Shown: positions 1 through 9,460, counted from the first letter of the stretch. The stretch: DNA of 64,000 nucleotides from Aureibaculum flavum (GCF_016406085.1 NZ_JAEHFJ010000014.1:38420-102419), one strand, 5' to 3'. A program made the numbers and translations. Notes: a model not told the origin generated them from the sequence alone.

Positions 1-30
1 CGAAGAATAGAAAACGTATCGTTTAAGTAA
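1..30 (+). CDS. 3' end of a gene cut by the window edge
   Basis: The first ten codons in frame 1 read R-R-I-E-N-V-S-F-K-stop, and a rho-independent terminator begins two bases after the stop. This fits the last codons of a plus-strand gene starting outside the window. Nine residues are too few to name a product. Confidence 0.45.
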   Translation, partial: RRIENVSFK

Positions 31-31
31 T

Positions 32-67
32 AAAAAAGCCTGAAATTATAAATTTCAGGCTTTTTTA
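32..67 (+). terminator. Rho-independent terminator
   Basis: The stem is GCCTGAAATT / AATTTCAGGC with a four-base loop, followed by a run of T. It directly follows the truncated gene at the left edge. Almost the same stem is used at 15583-15605. Confidence 0.85.
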
Positions 68-81
68 TGTGCATAAGGTAA

Positions 82-121
82 GATAGGAAAAACCCCCTTA
101 TTATAAAGGGGTTTTTCCTAT
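82..121. terminator. Second hairpin, possible bidirectional terminator
   Basis: An imperfect inverted repeat pairs GGAAAAA/TTTTTCC on the outside and CCCC/GGGG on the inside. A-rich and T-rich arms lie on both sides. It could back up the first terminator or insulate the regulator gene downstream. Confidence 0.45.
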
Positions 122-224
122 TATGCAATACTATAATTTTTAACTATCTTGTGAGTGTAAAATTAGTTGCTAATGTAAGGCAAATCAAAACTTGTATAAG
201 ATTTAAATATATCATTTTAAACCA

Positions 225-3200
225 ATGTGCCATTTCCGAAATGACATTCGTAAATTAATCAAAAATCACTTTTACTATTATGTATTAATACTAGCATTTT
301 TCTTCATTCATAATATTTCTTTTTCACAATCACAGCATCAACGAATTAAGTATTACACATTAGAAGATGGTCTATCGCAAGTATCTTCAAATGATTTGAT
401 ATTAGATAAAAATGGATTTGTGTGGATTGCAACACAAGATGGATTGAATAGGTTTGATGGAAATAAGTTTGAGCACTTTAATCATGATGAACAAGATTCA
501 TTGACTATTTCTGGCAATCTGATCAATAAATTACATGAAGATGTAACAGGAAAGATATGGGTGGGTACTATTGGTAACGGTTTAAGTTTTTATAATCCCA
601 AATTCGATATTTTTCATAGAATAAAGCTGGAAAATTCTTTAAGTGATAATGAGATTATTTCAGGGATAGATCAAGATCAAGATCATAATATATGGATTAG
701 CTCCCGAATATCAGGGCTTCATAAATTAAGTCCAATAAGTGATAGTGCTTTTCAGCAAGAAAGCTATTTATCAAATAAAACCATAAATGGATTGCTGATT
801 GATGAAGAAAATGTGCTGTGGGCTGGAGAATCAACTGGAAATATATATAAGTTAAACCTATCTCATAACAAGATTTCAAGCAAAGTACCAGAATTACACG
901 TAGAAGGTAATGTGCAAGCTTTTCACAAAGTTGAGAATAAGTTACTTATAGGTAGTGATTTCGGCTTTTATATTTATGATATCAACAAAAGGAAAGCAAG
1001 TTTATTTGAGCTCCAGAAAGAGGATAATCGTTTTACGAAACACGTAATTGCCTTTCTTAAAAATGACGAAAGAAGTGTTTGGATTGGAACTGGTAATGGA
1101 GTTTATTTATTTGATTGGATTAATAATATCGTTATAAATAAGATTTTATATTCTAACGACTCAAAAGAAGGTTTAAGTAATGGAACTGTTCAAGCATTAC
1201 TTAAAATTTCAAAAGATCAAATGTTAGTTGGCACAGCAAATTATCTTAATTTGGTTGATTTAACAGAGCCTTATTTTAAGAATATTTCAAAAAACATGAA
1301 GGGAAGTCATTTACTTAATGACAATGTGATTTTTTCAATTTTTAAAGAGAAAGATGATTTATGGGTCGGAACTTCAGATGGAGGATTGAATTTAATTCGA
1401 AATAGGAAATCCTATTATTTCACTGAAAATCAGAATAATTCGAATGGGATTTCAGGTGGGGTAGTTCGGGCAATTGTCAAAGATTCAATTAATCAAAGAA
1501 TGTGGTTTGCAACGACTAGAGGTTTAAATATGATTGATTTAAAGACATTTAATCCCAATTATCCTAAATTTTTTGTTTTTCACCATAATCCTGAAAATGT
1601 GAATTCAATTAATGCTGATTTTTTAAAAGACATAATACTTGATAAGAATAATAATCTTTGGGGAGCCACCTATGGTCAAGGTATTTTTCGTTTAGAATAT
1701 TTTAATGATAAGAAGTATAATATTTTTAGGTATCGCAACAAAAAGGGAGATAATAATTCAATGAAAAATGATTTTGTAAATTGTCTAAGAAAAGACAAAG
1801 AAAATAACATCTGGATTGGAACTCAAGGAGGTCTTTCAAAATTAAGTTTTGAAGAGCGAATGTACGAAAATCCAATATTTTCAAACTTTTCAAAAATTCA
1901 AAATGATAAAAACTCCCTAACTCATAATTCGGTTTATGATATTTTAATTGATAAAAATAATCGCATTTGGGTAGGTACAAGAAATGGTTTTAGTGAATAT
2001 CTAGGTAATAATAATTTTAAATCATGGACAACTCAAAATCAGTTTAGTAATGCTGTGGTATATAGTATTCAAGATGATGTTAATGATAATCTTTGGTTAG
2101 GTACAAATGAAGGCATCGTGAAGTTTAACCCTAATGATAATAGTTTTAAACAATATGGTGTTGAAGATGGCATTCAGAGTAAAGAGTTTGATATTCATGC
2201 TAAGTTCAAGGATAAGGAAGGTGTTATTTACCTTGGTGGAATTGGCGGTGTTACTTATTTCAATCCTACTGAATTAGATGAAATAGACATCGCCCAAAAA
2301 TTGTATTTTGCTAATCTAAAAGTAAAAAGTGAAGATATTAGTGTTCAAAATAAATCAAACACTCTTTTAAAACAGTCATTACAAAGTACAGACCATTTGG
2401 AGTTTAAACATGACCAATTTCCTTTTTTTATTCAGTTTTCTTCTATAGATTTTAGAATAAATAAAAGTGTAGAGTATAGATACAAATTACTTCCAAATGA
2501 TACTGAGTGGAATAATTTAAAAGATCCAGAAATTCAGTTTTTAAATTTACCATCAGGAAAATATACCTTACAGGTTAATGGCTTTTCAAGAGGGGTAGAG
2601 TGGAACCAGCTTCCGTTAGAGATGAATATTACAATACTTTCTCCATGGTGGTCAACTTGGTGGGCTTACACTATCTATGCAGCTATAGCAATTCTTTTTG
2701 CGGATAGATTTTATCGTTTTCAACTGTCAAAGAAATTAGCTATAAATGAGAGCAATAGATTAAAAGAAGTAAGCGAGCTAAAAAACAGTCTTTACGCTAA
2801 TATTACACATGAATTCAGAACACCGCTTACTGTAATTCTTGGTATGACAAATTCATTAAAATCAGATTTAAAAAATAAAAGTAAATCAGTTCAATCATTA
2901 GAGATGATAGAACGCAATGGTAAAAATTTATTATTATTAGTGAACGATTTACTGGATTTAGCAAAGGTAGAAAGTGGTACTATGGAATTAAAATTAATAC
3001 AGGTCGACGTCATTCCGTTTGTGAAATATTTGAGTGAAAGCTTTCATTCTTTAGCAGAAAGCAAGAAAATAAACCTCACCGTTTATTCTGAAATTGATAC
3101 GTTAGAAATGGATATTGATGTTAATAAGATGGCATCCATTGTGTCTAATTTACTTTCAAATGCAATAAAATTTACATCAGTTAATGGAAAAATAGTAGTG

Positions 3201-4316
3201 CATCTTAATAAAATCCAAAGCGATGATAAGCAAGTATTCATTATAAAGGTTCAGGATAATGGTTTAGGACTAGCCCAAGAGGATGTTGTCCATTTGTTCG
3301 AACGTTTTTATCAGGTAGATAATGAATCCGAAAAATATCAAGAAGGAACAGGTATTGGGCTTTCTTTAGTAAAAGAGTTTGTAGAATTAATGAACGGAAC
3401 AATAGATGTAGCAAGTACTTTAGGTAAAGGAAGTACCTTTATAGTTCAACTTCCCATAAAAAATAATGCCATTAAAACAGTAGATGCTAAAATAGCAGTT
3501 GAACTACCCGTAAAAAAGGAAACGAATCACATAATTTTAAAACCAATAGTTTCAAATGAGACTTCTATGCTTCCATTGGTTTTAATTATTGAGGATAATG
3601 AAGATGTAGCCCATTATTTAAATACTTGTCTTAAAGGGAAGTATCGAACAATACATGCGATAAATGGAGATATAGGAATAGAATTGGCTTACGAAAATAT
3701 ACCGGACATTATTGTAAGTGATGTAATGATGCCTGGTAAAGATGGTTTTGAAGTCTGTGCAACACTAAAAACAGATGAACGAACAGATCACATACCAATA
3801 GTACTCTTAACCGCCATGGTTACAACAGAAGACCGTTTGACCGGACTACTGCACGGAGCTGATGCCTATTTGGCTAAACCTTTTAATGAAAAGGAATTAT
3901 TCATTCGATTAGATCAATTGGTTTTACTCCGAAAAAAACTAAGTGACAAACTTCAAAAAGAGGGCTTAAACTCATTTTTAGATAAACAAATAGAAAGTCC
4001 AGAATCTAAATTTCTTCATAAGGTAAAACAATTTATAAATGAGGATATTAGTAATTCTGAATTTGGTTCCGTTAATCTGGCAAGTAAGTTGAATTTAAGC
4101 GAGTCGCAAGTCTATAGAAAATTGAAGGCCATTACAGATAAATCTACTGCGGTTTTTATCCGTTCTGTCAGATTGCAAAGAGCGAAAGAATTAATTCAAA
4201 CTACAGACAAAACCATTTCTGAAATTGCTTATGAGGTCGGTTTTAACGATCCATCCTGGTTTAGTAGAGCCTTTAAGGATGAATTTGGCTTTGCACCTAG
4301 CGAAATTAATAAATAG
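225..4316 (+). CDS. Hybrid two-component system sensor/AraC regulator (HTCS)
   Basis: Single-protein two-component system of the Bacteroidota type, 1363 aa. An N-terminal hydrophobic segment (about residues 17-34) is followed by about a dozen reg_prop repeats (W-I/V/L-G-T pattern, about 60-660), which should form two periplasmic beta-propellers. A Y_Y_Y domain (about 730-805) and a membrane helix after W808 come next. The cytoplasmic half has the histidine kinase H-box at H862, N-box N975, G1-box D1011-N-G, a receiver domain with acidic E1123/D1124 and phospho-acceptor D1166, and a C-terminal AraC HTH (about 1265-1363). Family members sense glycans and switch on nearby polysaccharide genes. 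Here no SusC/SusD pair follows; the next genes encode exported proteins of unknown role. The ligand cannot be inferred. Confidence 0.93.
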   Translation: MCHFRNDIRKLIKNHFYYYVLILAFFFIHNISFSQSQHQRIKYYTLEDGLSQVSSNDLILDKNGFVWIATQDGLNRFDGNKFEHFNHDEQDSLTISGNLINKLHEDVTGKIWVGTIGNGLSFYNPKFDIFHRIKLENSLSDNEIISGIDQDQDHNIWISSRISGLHKLSPISDSAFQQESYLSNKTINGLLIDEENVLWAGESTGNIYKLNLSHNKISSKVPELHVEGNVQAFHKVENKLLIGSDFGFYIYDINKRKASLFELQKEDNRFTKHVIAFLKNDERSVWIGTGNGVYLFDWINNIVINKILYSNDSKEGLSNGTVQALLKISKDQMLVGTANYLNLVDLTEPYFKNISKNMKGSHLLNDNVIFSIFKEKDDLWVGTSDGGLNLIRNRKSYYFTENQNNSNGISGGVVRAIVKDSINQRMWFATTRGLNMIDLKTFNPNYPKFFVFHHNPENVNSINADFLKDIILDKNNNLWGATYGQGIFRLEYFNDKKYNIFRYRNKKGDNNSMKNDFVNCLRKDKENNIWIGTQGGLSKLSFEERMYENPIFSNFSKIQNDKNSLTHNSVYDILIDKNNRIWVGTRNGFSEYLGNNNFKSWTTQNQFSNAVVYSIQDDVNDNLWLGTNEGIVKFNPNDNSFKQYGVEDGIQSKEFDIHAKFKDKEGVIYLGGIGGVTYFNPTELDEIDIAQKLYFANLKVKSEDISVQNKSNTLLKQSLQSTDHLEFKHDQFPFFIQFSSIDFRINKSVEYRYKLLPNDTEWNNLKDPEIQFLNLPSGKYTLQVNGFSRGVEWNQLPLEMNITILSPWWSTWWAYTIYAAIAILFADRFYRFQLSKKLAINESNRLKEVSELKNSLYANITHEFRTPLTVILGMTNSLKSDLKNKSKSVQSLEMIERNGKNLLLLVNDLLDLAKVESGTMELKLIQVDVIPFVKYLSESFHSLAESKKINLTVYSEIDTLEMDIDVNKMASIVSNLLSNAIKFTSVNGKIVVHLNKIQSDDKQVFIIKVQDNGLGLAQEDVVHLFERFYQVDNESEKYQEGTGIGLSLVKEFVELMNGTIDVASTLGKGSTFIVQLPIKNNAIKTVDAKIAVELPVKKETNHIILKPIVSNETSMLPLVLIIEDNEDVAHYLNTCLKGKYRTIHAINGDIGIELAYENIPDIIVSDVMMPGKDGFEVCATLKTDERTDHIPIVLLTAMVTTEDRLTGLLHGADAYLAKPFNEKELFIRLDQLVLLRKKLSDKLQKEGLNSFLDKQIESPESKFLHKVKQFINEDISNSEFGSVNLASKLNLSESQVYRKLKAITDKSTAVFIRSVRLQRAKELIQTTDKTISEIAYEVGFNDPSWFSRAFKDEFGFAPSEINK

Positions 4317-4451
4317 CTGATTTTTAGTAAACTATTTGTGTTTTTCATGCTCCAATGCAATAATAGTACACGCTTTTCTTTCCCAATACATAATTATTCC
4401 TAAGCTTTGAACAAATAGTACAAGTATTAAAAATCAATGTACTTTACTTTA

Positions 4452-4471
4452 GCTCTACTATTAAAATAGAG
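4452..4471 (+). promoter_or_regulatory. Hairpin directly before the start codon
   Basis: CTCTA and TAGAG flank an A/T-rich loop and end two bases before the ATG at 4474. A stem here could mask the start, but it is short and may be incidental. Confidence 0.2.
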
Positions 4472-4473
4472 TT

Positions 4474-5070
4474 ATGGAAACTACAAAAGTACCAAGGTCA
4501 AAAACAAATCTGATTTGCATTGCTACGGCAATATTTGCTTCAACATATTTGTTGTCTTTACAGGCACAGGTGGTACGTGATCATAGAACTAAAAGTCAAA
4601 TAGTCTATTTCGATGAAGCAGATGCCATTTTTGGCAAAAGAACCGAAATTAAAAATGCACATCCCACATTTAAAGTAACAGGTAAGATAAATACAATTAC
4701 TATAACGCAAAATTTGAATGACGGGGATAATTCGATACATAAGACGAAATCTGGTAATTCATTATATGTAACTATAAAAAAGGGTGAGATAATTAAATTT
4801 GGTAGCGTTAAAGACAAAACTGAATACAAAAAAAAATCATTAAAAAAAGAAAGTAAAAAGACCTACTTAAACTGTACAACACTTTGTCTTTATCTTAAAG
4901 AGGAGACTTCAAAAGATTGTTTGATTATTTGCGATGTCGTTGATAGCTCAGCAAAGTATAATGCTGAGATTGAAGAGAAATTAGTAAAACCAAAAGAAAT
5001 CCCTGTTGTTTATCCAATACCTATACCCTATCCAAATACTATTAAAGAGGGTAATAATAATCCATTTTAA
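4474..5070 (+). CDS. Exported protein of unknown function
   Basis: 198 aa, family not recognised. Residues about 13-32 form a signal peptide ending LQAQ, followed by V-V-R-D-H-R. The next gene product has a matching stretch, Q-S-Q-V-T-R-D-H-R, at the same place, which suggests related export or maturation signals. The mature part is Lys-rich with four cysteines in two C-x3-C pairs (C-T-T-L-C and C-L-I-I-C), and ends in a proline-rich P-I-P-I-P-Y-P tail. It lies 157 bp after the sensor regulator and 85 bp before the next gene on the same strand, so co-regulation is plausible but not shown. Confidence 0.7.
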   Translation: METTKVPRSKTNLICIATAIFASTYLLSLQAQVVRDHRTKSQIVYFDEADAIFGKRTEIKNAHPTFKVTGKINTITITQNLNDGDNSIHKTKSGNSLYVTIKKGEIIKFGSVKDKTEYKKKSLKKESKKTYLNCTTLCLYLKEETSKDCLIICDVVDSSAKYNAEIEEKLVKPKEIPVVYPIPIPYPNTIKEGNNNPF

Positions 5071-5155
5071 TCTATTCGAAAACCATAAGTGCTAAAGTTA
5101 ACACTTTTAACAACTTATAAATTCTTAAAATTTTTTAACTAATAAATTTATAATT

Positions 5156-6784
5156 ATGAAAATAGAAACGATTTTAAAATCAAAAAGAAACCTAATAGTG
5201 ATGGCCATAGGTATTTTAGTCTTTAGTGCATCTATGCAGTCGCAAGTTACACGTGATCATAGAAATAAAGGAGGAGATGATCCTTTTACAAGGTTGAAGG
5301 CGGAAGCAAAAAGAACAAAAACTGAGAAATCTAATATGAAATCGGTAAAAATAACAGTAAATGATCCAAATTGGAAAGGTGAAACAAAGTCCAAAATTAA
5401 GTTCGTACCGTTTAAATTAGAAGATGATAAAGGAAGAGCCATTTCATCTGGAAAAAGAATTGTGTTAAAAAATGGTAAGGCAGCAACTGCCCAAGAGGTT
5501 ATAAATGAACTAAATGAGATAGAAAAAAAACTTAACGCTAAGGGATATTCGTTGCGTAATAAGACTTCACCAATAATTTCAAAAACAGTAACAAGTAGTG
5601 CATATTTAGATGGTAAAAGAAAAATGGTTCCAAGATCTAAAGGTGTATTGAAAAAGGGAACTGTACTTAAAAACTATATGAGTTTAGAAAAAAAAGTAAA
5701 AATCGAATCGTCAACTTCTGGAGGACGAACAAAGACAATTACCCTAAAGCCATTTAGTATGTATACTGAACGTGAAAAAATAGAGGTTAATAAATACAAT
5801 TATTTAACGGAGTCAGGTACTATAAAAGCGAAAAAGCAAAAAGGTGCTAGAAGATTCATAAATATTAAACCAAAACAAATAGGGAATCTTTCTCCAATTT
5901 CAGAATACAAGCCTTCTGATAAAAGAGCTAATTGGAATTTTGGTAACCCTAAAACGTTTCAAGCAAGTATAGAAGGAACATTACATCGTTACGCAAAAAT
6001 TTATCCTTTTGACCCTAAAAATCCAGAAAAAAATAAGTCAGAGTTTAATGTTTCTGCAACAGGAAAAGTAAAAGGTACGCTCAGAGAGAATTCTATGGAT
6101 ATACTCAATGCATCATGTGGGTTCTATGTGCCATCTAATGAATCTAAAAAGATGAGGGCAAATATGCAAGTAAAAATTCTTGGAACAACAATTTTTAATA
6201 AAAGTACTTTACATTCACAACAAGCTTCATTTTCAAAAGTACATGCTAAAAGTTTTGATAATTCTTTTGAGATAGAAGTGCCAATAGTTGCGGGAATAGA
6301 CTTTGTTGGCCTTGTTGGTATCAGAGGAGAAGTTGGTTTTGAATATAACGGTGAAATTCATAGAACAGTAGCAATGGTTAAAGGAAAACCAATTGTGAAC
6401 TTGGAAGGCTATGGTAAAGCAGGTATTGAATTCTTGAAGGTATTTGGAGGTGGTGTTGAAGGAACATTATCCTTTATAAAAGGTGAATTAGAACTACAAG
6501 CATATTCTGGAATTTTTAATCAAAATTCTGAACAGATAGTAGTTGGCATCAATCATTATTTTGGATATGATATTAATATTTTAAAAGGTTCACTTAATGC
6601 TTATGCAGAAGTATGTGTACCTGAATTTGTACCCATTTATGGTGGAGATTGTAAACGTTATAAGCACAATTTATTTGATTGGGATGGCTTTAGCTCCTCC
6701 GGAACTGTTGATCAAGGAAGTGCAACATACACATTAGCAAATATTGCCAAATATGATGAAGAACTTGTTATAATAGGAAATTAA
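5156..6784 (+). CDS. Secreted beta-rich protein, possible partner of the vitellogenin-like lipoprotein
   Basis: 542 aa with a signal peptide (about residues 12-30) followed by the Q-V-T-R-D-H-R motif shared with the upstream gene product. Residues about 35-240 are Lys-rich. From about 260 on the sequence is Gly-rich and alternating, with segments such as V-G-L-V-G-I-R-G-E-V-G-F and G-G-G-V-E-G-T-L-S-F-I-K, then a two-cysteine stretch (C-V-P-E-F and G-G-D-C) and the end motif K-H-N-L-F-D-W-D-G-F. This suggests an amphipathic beta-sheet or barrel-like fold. The stop is 19 bp before the lipoprotein gene, so the two are probably one operon. From memory, some myxobacterial proteins have a similar ending, but I cannot verify that. 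Function unknown. Confidence 0.75.
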   Translation: MKIETILKSKRNLIVMAIGILVFSASMQSQVTRDHRNKGGDDPFTRLKAEAKRTKTEKSNMKSVKITVNDPNWKGETKSKIKFVPFKLEDDKGRAISSGKRIVLKNGKAATAQEVINELNEIEKKLNAKGYSLRNKTSPIISKTVTSSAYLDGKRKMVPRSKGVLKKGTVLKNYMSLEKKVKIESSTSGGRTKTITLKPFSMYTEREKIEVNKYNYLTESGTIKAKKQKGARRFINIKPKQIGNLSPISEYKPSDKRANWNFGNPKTFQASIEGTLHRYAKIYPFDPKNPEKNKSEFNVSATGKVKGTLRENSMDILNASCGFYVPSNESKKMRANMQVKILGTTIFNKSTLHSQQASFSKVHAKSFDNSFEIEVPIVAGIDFVGLVGIRGEVGFEYNGEIHRTVAMVKGKPIVNLEGYGKAGIEFLKVFGGGVEGTLSFIKGELELQAYSGIFNQNSEQIVVGINHYFGYDINILKGSLNAYAEVCVPEFVPIYGGDCKRYKHNLFDWDGFSSSGTVDQGSATYTLANIAKYDEELVIIGN

Positions 6785-6803
6785 ACATGAGGTTAAAAGA
6801 ATC

Positions 6804-8480
6804 ATGAAAAAGATACTACAATTTTTTGGTTGCCTACTTTTTTTATGTCTAATATTCGTTAGATGTAAAGGGAGTAAGGTGATTAATTCTTCAAATCAGT
6901 TTAATTACATATACAATTCTGAAAATTTTGGATTTAATGATATAAATAGACTATATAGTTCAGACACCGTAAATGCTGAGAAATCATTTTTTGAAAGTGA
7001 GACTTTACAAGATGCAGAAGTAACTGTAAGAAGTAATTTGACTCAAACAATTTTAAAACAAGATACTGAAGGTAAGTTGGTTTGTTACCAATTAATTAAT
7101 CCATCCTTTATTCTTAAAAGTGGAGGGCTAATTACAGATACTAAATTTATTAGCAAAGAATTAGTAAAACCAGTATATGTTGAAATGAATAATCATGGGA
7201 AAATAGGATTAATTAGTACCGACTCATCAATGACTGAAATGGCAATTGGAATTCTCAAAGATATTATTAGTAGAACACAGTTTGTATTACCAGTAGAAAA
7301 AGCTAAAAGTTGGAGAACTACAGAGGAAAATACAAATGGAACATACACAGCCAATTATCGAATTTTAGAATCGAACTTAAAAGGTAGGGTTTATGAAAAA
7401 GAAATTGATAAGTACCTGAAATATAAGTCAAAAAGGAAAAATCAAAATATTTATACTGATAATAAAACGACGATAGAGACCGATGATGATGATGGTATAA
7501 TTAAATCTATTAATACATCAGAAGCACAAGTAGTGCTTAATAATGCAGATACGATAAGTGCTTCTGGTACTAAATTATCTATTGTGTTATTATCAGTAGT
7601 TAAGGTGAAAAAGAGAGCAATTAATGAGTTTTTAAAAAATAAAACTTCAAGTAGGTACAAGAACAAAACAACAATAAGTGCTCCTATTTCATCAGAAAAA
7701 ATAACTAAAATGGTTTATGCCGGAATATTGGGCTCTGATAATTGGCAGCAATTACTCCAAAGGTTATCTGCGAAAAGCTTAACAAAGAAAGAAGAAGATG
7801 TTTTAATTGAAAAATTGAGTGCTATGTATTATTTAGAACCTGAAACATGTAAAAAAGCAGTTTTTTTTCTAAAAAATGAATCCTTTAACGCTACCATTTC
7901 TAAGGTACTTTTAAAAGCATTATCAATAACAGAAACAGAGGGTGCTACAAATGCTATGGCTCAAATTATAGAGATTAACAATACAAATGAAGAAGTGTTA
8001 GAAGAATTGCTACCTGCATTGGCAACAACTTCTAAGCCAACCAGTGAGGCAACAGATATCATTAAATCATTAGCATTTGAGAAAAAAGTCACTCAAAATA
8101 ATTTTATTAAATCAACGGCACAATTAACACTTGGAGGAATGGCAAAACAATTTTTGAAAATGGATTCTTTGAAAGCTAAAACATTAACTAGATACCTTAT
8201 CGAAGAAATGAAATTTGAAAAAGATACAATTCAACACCTTTTAGTGCTGGGTAATACTGGGTCAACTTTAATTTTACCATTTATTAAGTCTTTGGTTGAG
8301 AGTTCTCAAACTTCCGAAAAAGTAAAGATTGAAGCGGTTTCTGCTTTGAGTCTAATTAACTATAAACAAGTCTCTATATACTTAAAAAAAATGCTAAAAC
8401 ATAAAAATGTTGCAATACAGAATAAAGCAGCGGAAGTTATTGCTTTTCAGAAAAGCAGTTTTGTGAAAATCGAGAACTAG
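6804..8480 (+). CDS. Putative lipoprotein with vitellogenin-N-like and helical-repeat domains
   Basis: 558 aa. A hydrophobic N-terminus ends at C21, a likely lipidation site although R20 is unusual at -1. Residues about 30-205 resemble the N-terminal beta domain of vitellogenin/MTP-type lipid transfer proteins: an early Y-x-Y, a Q...G...F-x-L-x-N-P strand, K-P-V-Y-V-E...G-K-I (122-134), a helix ending at Q159, then W170-x-x-x-E174...N-G179-x-Y-x-A-x-Y185 and K-E-I-x-K-Y. Residues about 290-558 are helical pairs of HEAT type, as in the helical domain of those proteins. The assignment rests on motif resemblance only. A general HEAT-repeat lipoprotein is the conservative alternative. Confidence 0.6.
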   Translation: MKKILQFFGCLLFLCLIFVRCKGSKVINSSNQFNYIYNSENFGFNDINRLYSSDTVNAEKSFFESETLQDAEVTVRSNLTQTILKQDTEGKLVCYQLINPSFILKSGGLITDTKFISKELVKPVYVEMNNHGKIGLISTDSSMTEMAIGILKDIISRTQFVLPVEKAKSWRTTEENTNGTYTANYRILESNLKGRVYEKEIDKYLKYKSKRKNQNIYTDNKTTIETDDDDGIIKSINTSEAQVVLNNADTISASGTKLSIVLLSVVKVKKRAINEFLKNKTSSRYKNKTTISAPISSEKITKMVYAGILGSDNWQQLLQRLSAKSLTKKEEDVLIEKLSAMYYLEPETCKKAVFFLKNESFNATISKVLLKALSITETEGATNAMAQIIEINNTNEEVLEELLPALATTSKPTSEATDIIKSLAFEKKVTQNNFIKSTAQLTLGGMAKQFLKMDSLKAKTLTRYLIEEMKFEKDTIQHLLVLGNTGSTLILPFIKSLVESSQTSEKVKIEAVSALSLINYKQVSIYLKKMLKHKNVAIQNKAAEVIAFQKSSFVKIEN

Positions 8481-8600
8481 ACATGAGGTATTCACAAATA
8501 CTACTAGTTAATGACGAAATAATGAAAGTAGTTTCTTGTATTATATTTTAACATTGTGATAAATAAATCAATTTATACAAACCATTAAACCATAAATAAT

Positions 8601-9338
8601 ATGAACAAAATACTCGTCGTCCTTTACGGAATCGTAGCTTACATCATTTTCCTAATTGCCTTTTTATATGCTATTGGCTTTGTTGGAAACATTGTTGTCC
8701 CTAAATCAATTGATTCAGGGGTGGAAGGTCCGTTATTACAATCTGCCCTTATAAATATTGGTTTGCTTAGCCTATTTGCCATTCAGCATACTATAATGGC
8801 ACGTCCTGCCTTTAAAAAGTGGTTGAGTAATTATGTAAATCCCGCTATTGAACGCAGTACATTTGTTTTACTATCTAGCCTTATTCTATTGTTGATGTAT
8901 TGGAAATGGCAACCTATGACGGAAATTATCTGGGAAACTGAAGGTACAATCGCATCTATTATAACCGTTATGTTTTATTCAGGTTGGTTAATAGTACTCT
9001 TATCAACCTTTATGATCAGTCATTTTGAGCTATTTGGACTTACCCAGATTTATGAGAATTTTAAAGACCGAAAATTGACCTATCCACCTTTCCAGATAAA
9101 TTATTTTTACAAATTAATAAGACATCCAATGATGTTGGGCTTTATTATCGCCTTTTGGGCGGCTCCAACGATGACAGCTGGACGGCTTTTATTCGCAGTT
9201 GTAACCACAGCATATATCTTCGTTGCGGTCAAATTCTTAGAAGAAAAAGATTTAAAAAAGTTAATTGGAGAAGAGTATGAAACGTATCAAAAAGAGGTGC
9301 CAATGATAATTCCATTTACAAAAATTAAAAAAAGTTGA
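8601..9338 (+). CDS. mddA: Methanethiol S-methyltransferase-like membrane protein (MddA/NnrU family)
   Basis: 245 aa integral membrane protein. MddA methylates methanethiol with S-adenosylmethionine to give dimethyl sulfide. The family pattern is well kept: Q-H-T-I-M-A-R-P-A-F-K (about residues 55-65), A-I-E-R-S-T-F-V-L-L-S-S, H-F-E-L-F-G-L, then the isoprenylcysteine-methyltransferase-like C-terminus with R-H-P-M-M-L-G-F, F-W-A-A-P-T-M-T-x-G and E-E-K-D-L...G-E-E-Y-x-x-Y, which supplies the SAM pocket. Five to six membrane helices are visible. It is probably its own transcription unit (120 bp upstream gap). A related NnrU-type methyltransferase of another substrate is possible. Confidence 0.7.
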   Translation: MNKILVVLYGIVAYIIFLIAFLYAIGFVGNIVVPKSIDSGVEGPLLQSALINIGLLSLFAIQHTIMARPAFKKWLSNYVNPAIERSTFVLLSSLILLLMYWKWQPMTEIIWETEGTIASIITVMFYSGWLIVLLSTFMISHFELFGLTQIYENFKDRKLTYPPFQINYFYKLIRHPMMLGFIIAFWAAPTMTAGRLLFAVVTTAYIFVAVKFLEEKDLKKLIGEEYETYQKEVPMIIPFTKIKKS

Positions 9339-9410
9339 ATGCGGTTGTTTTGAATCTATGTTGATATTTTGAAGATATGAATTAACCAACCTGATAATTA
9401 TTAGATGACT

Positions 9411-9460
9411 TTTGGACAATTATAATATAGTTCCGTCCTAAATGACTTGATTATTAAATT
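9411..9460 (+). repeat. Diverged direct repeat, copy 1
   Basis: About 50 bp similar to 10084-10134: both begin TTTGG-GACAATTATAA, share CGTCCTAAATGA and end ATTAAATT. The copies flank the NTF2-like lipoprotein gene at 9531. Confidence 0.7.
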
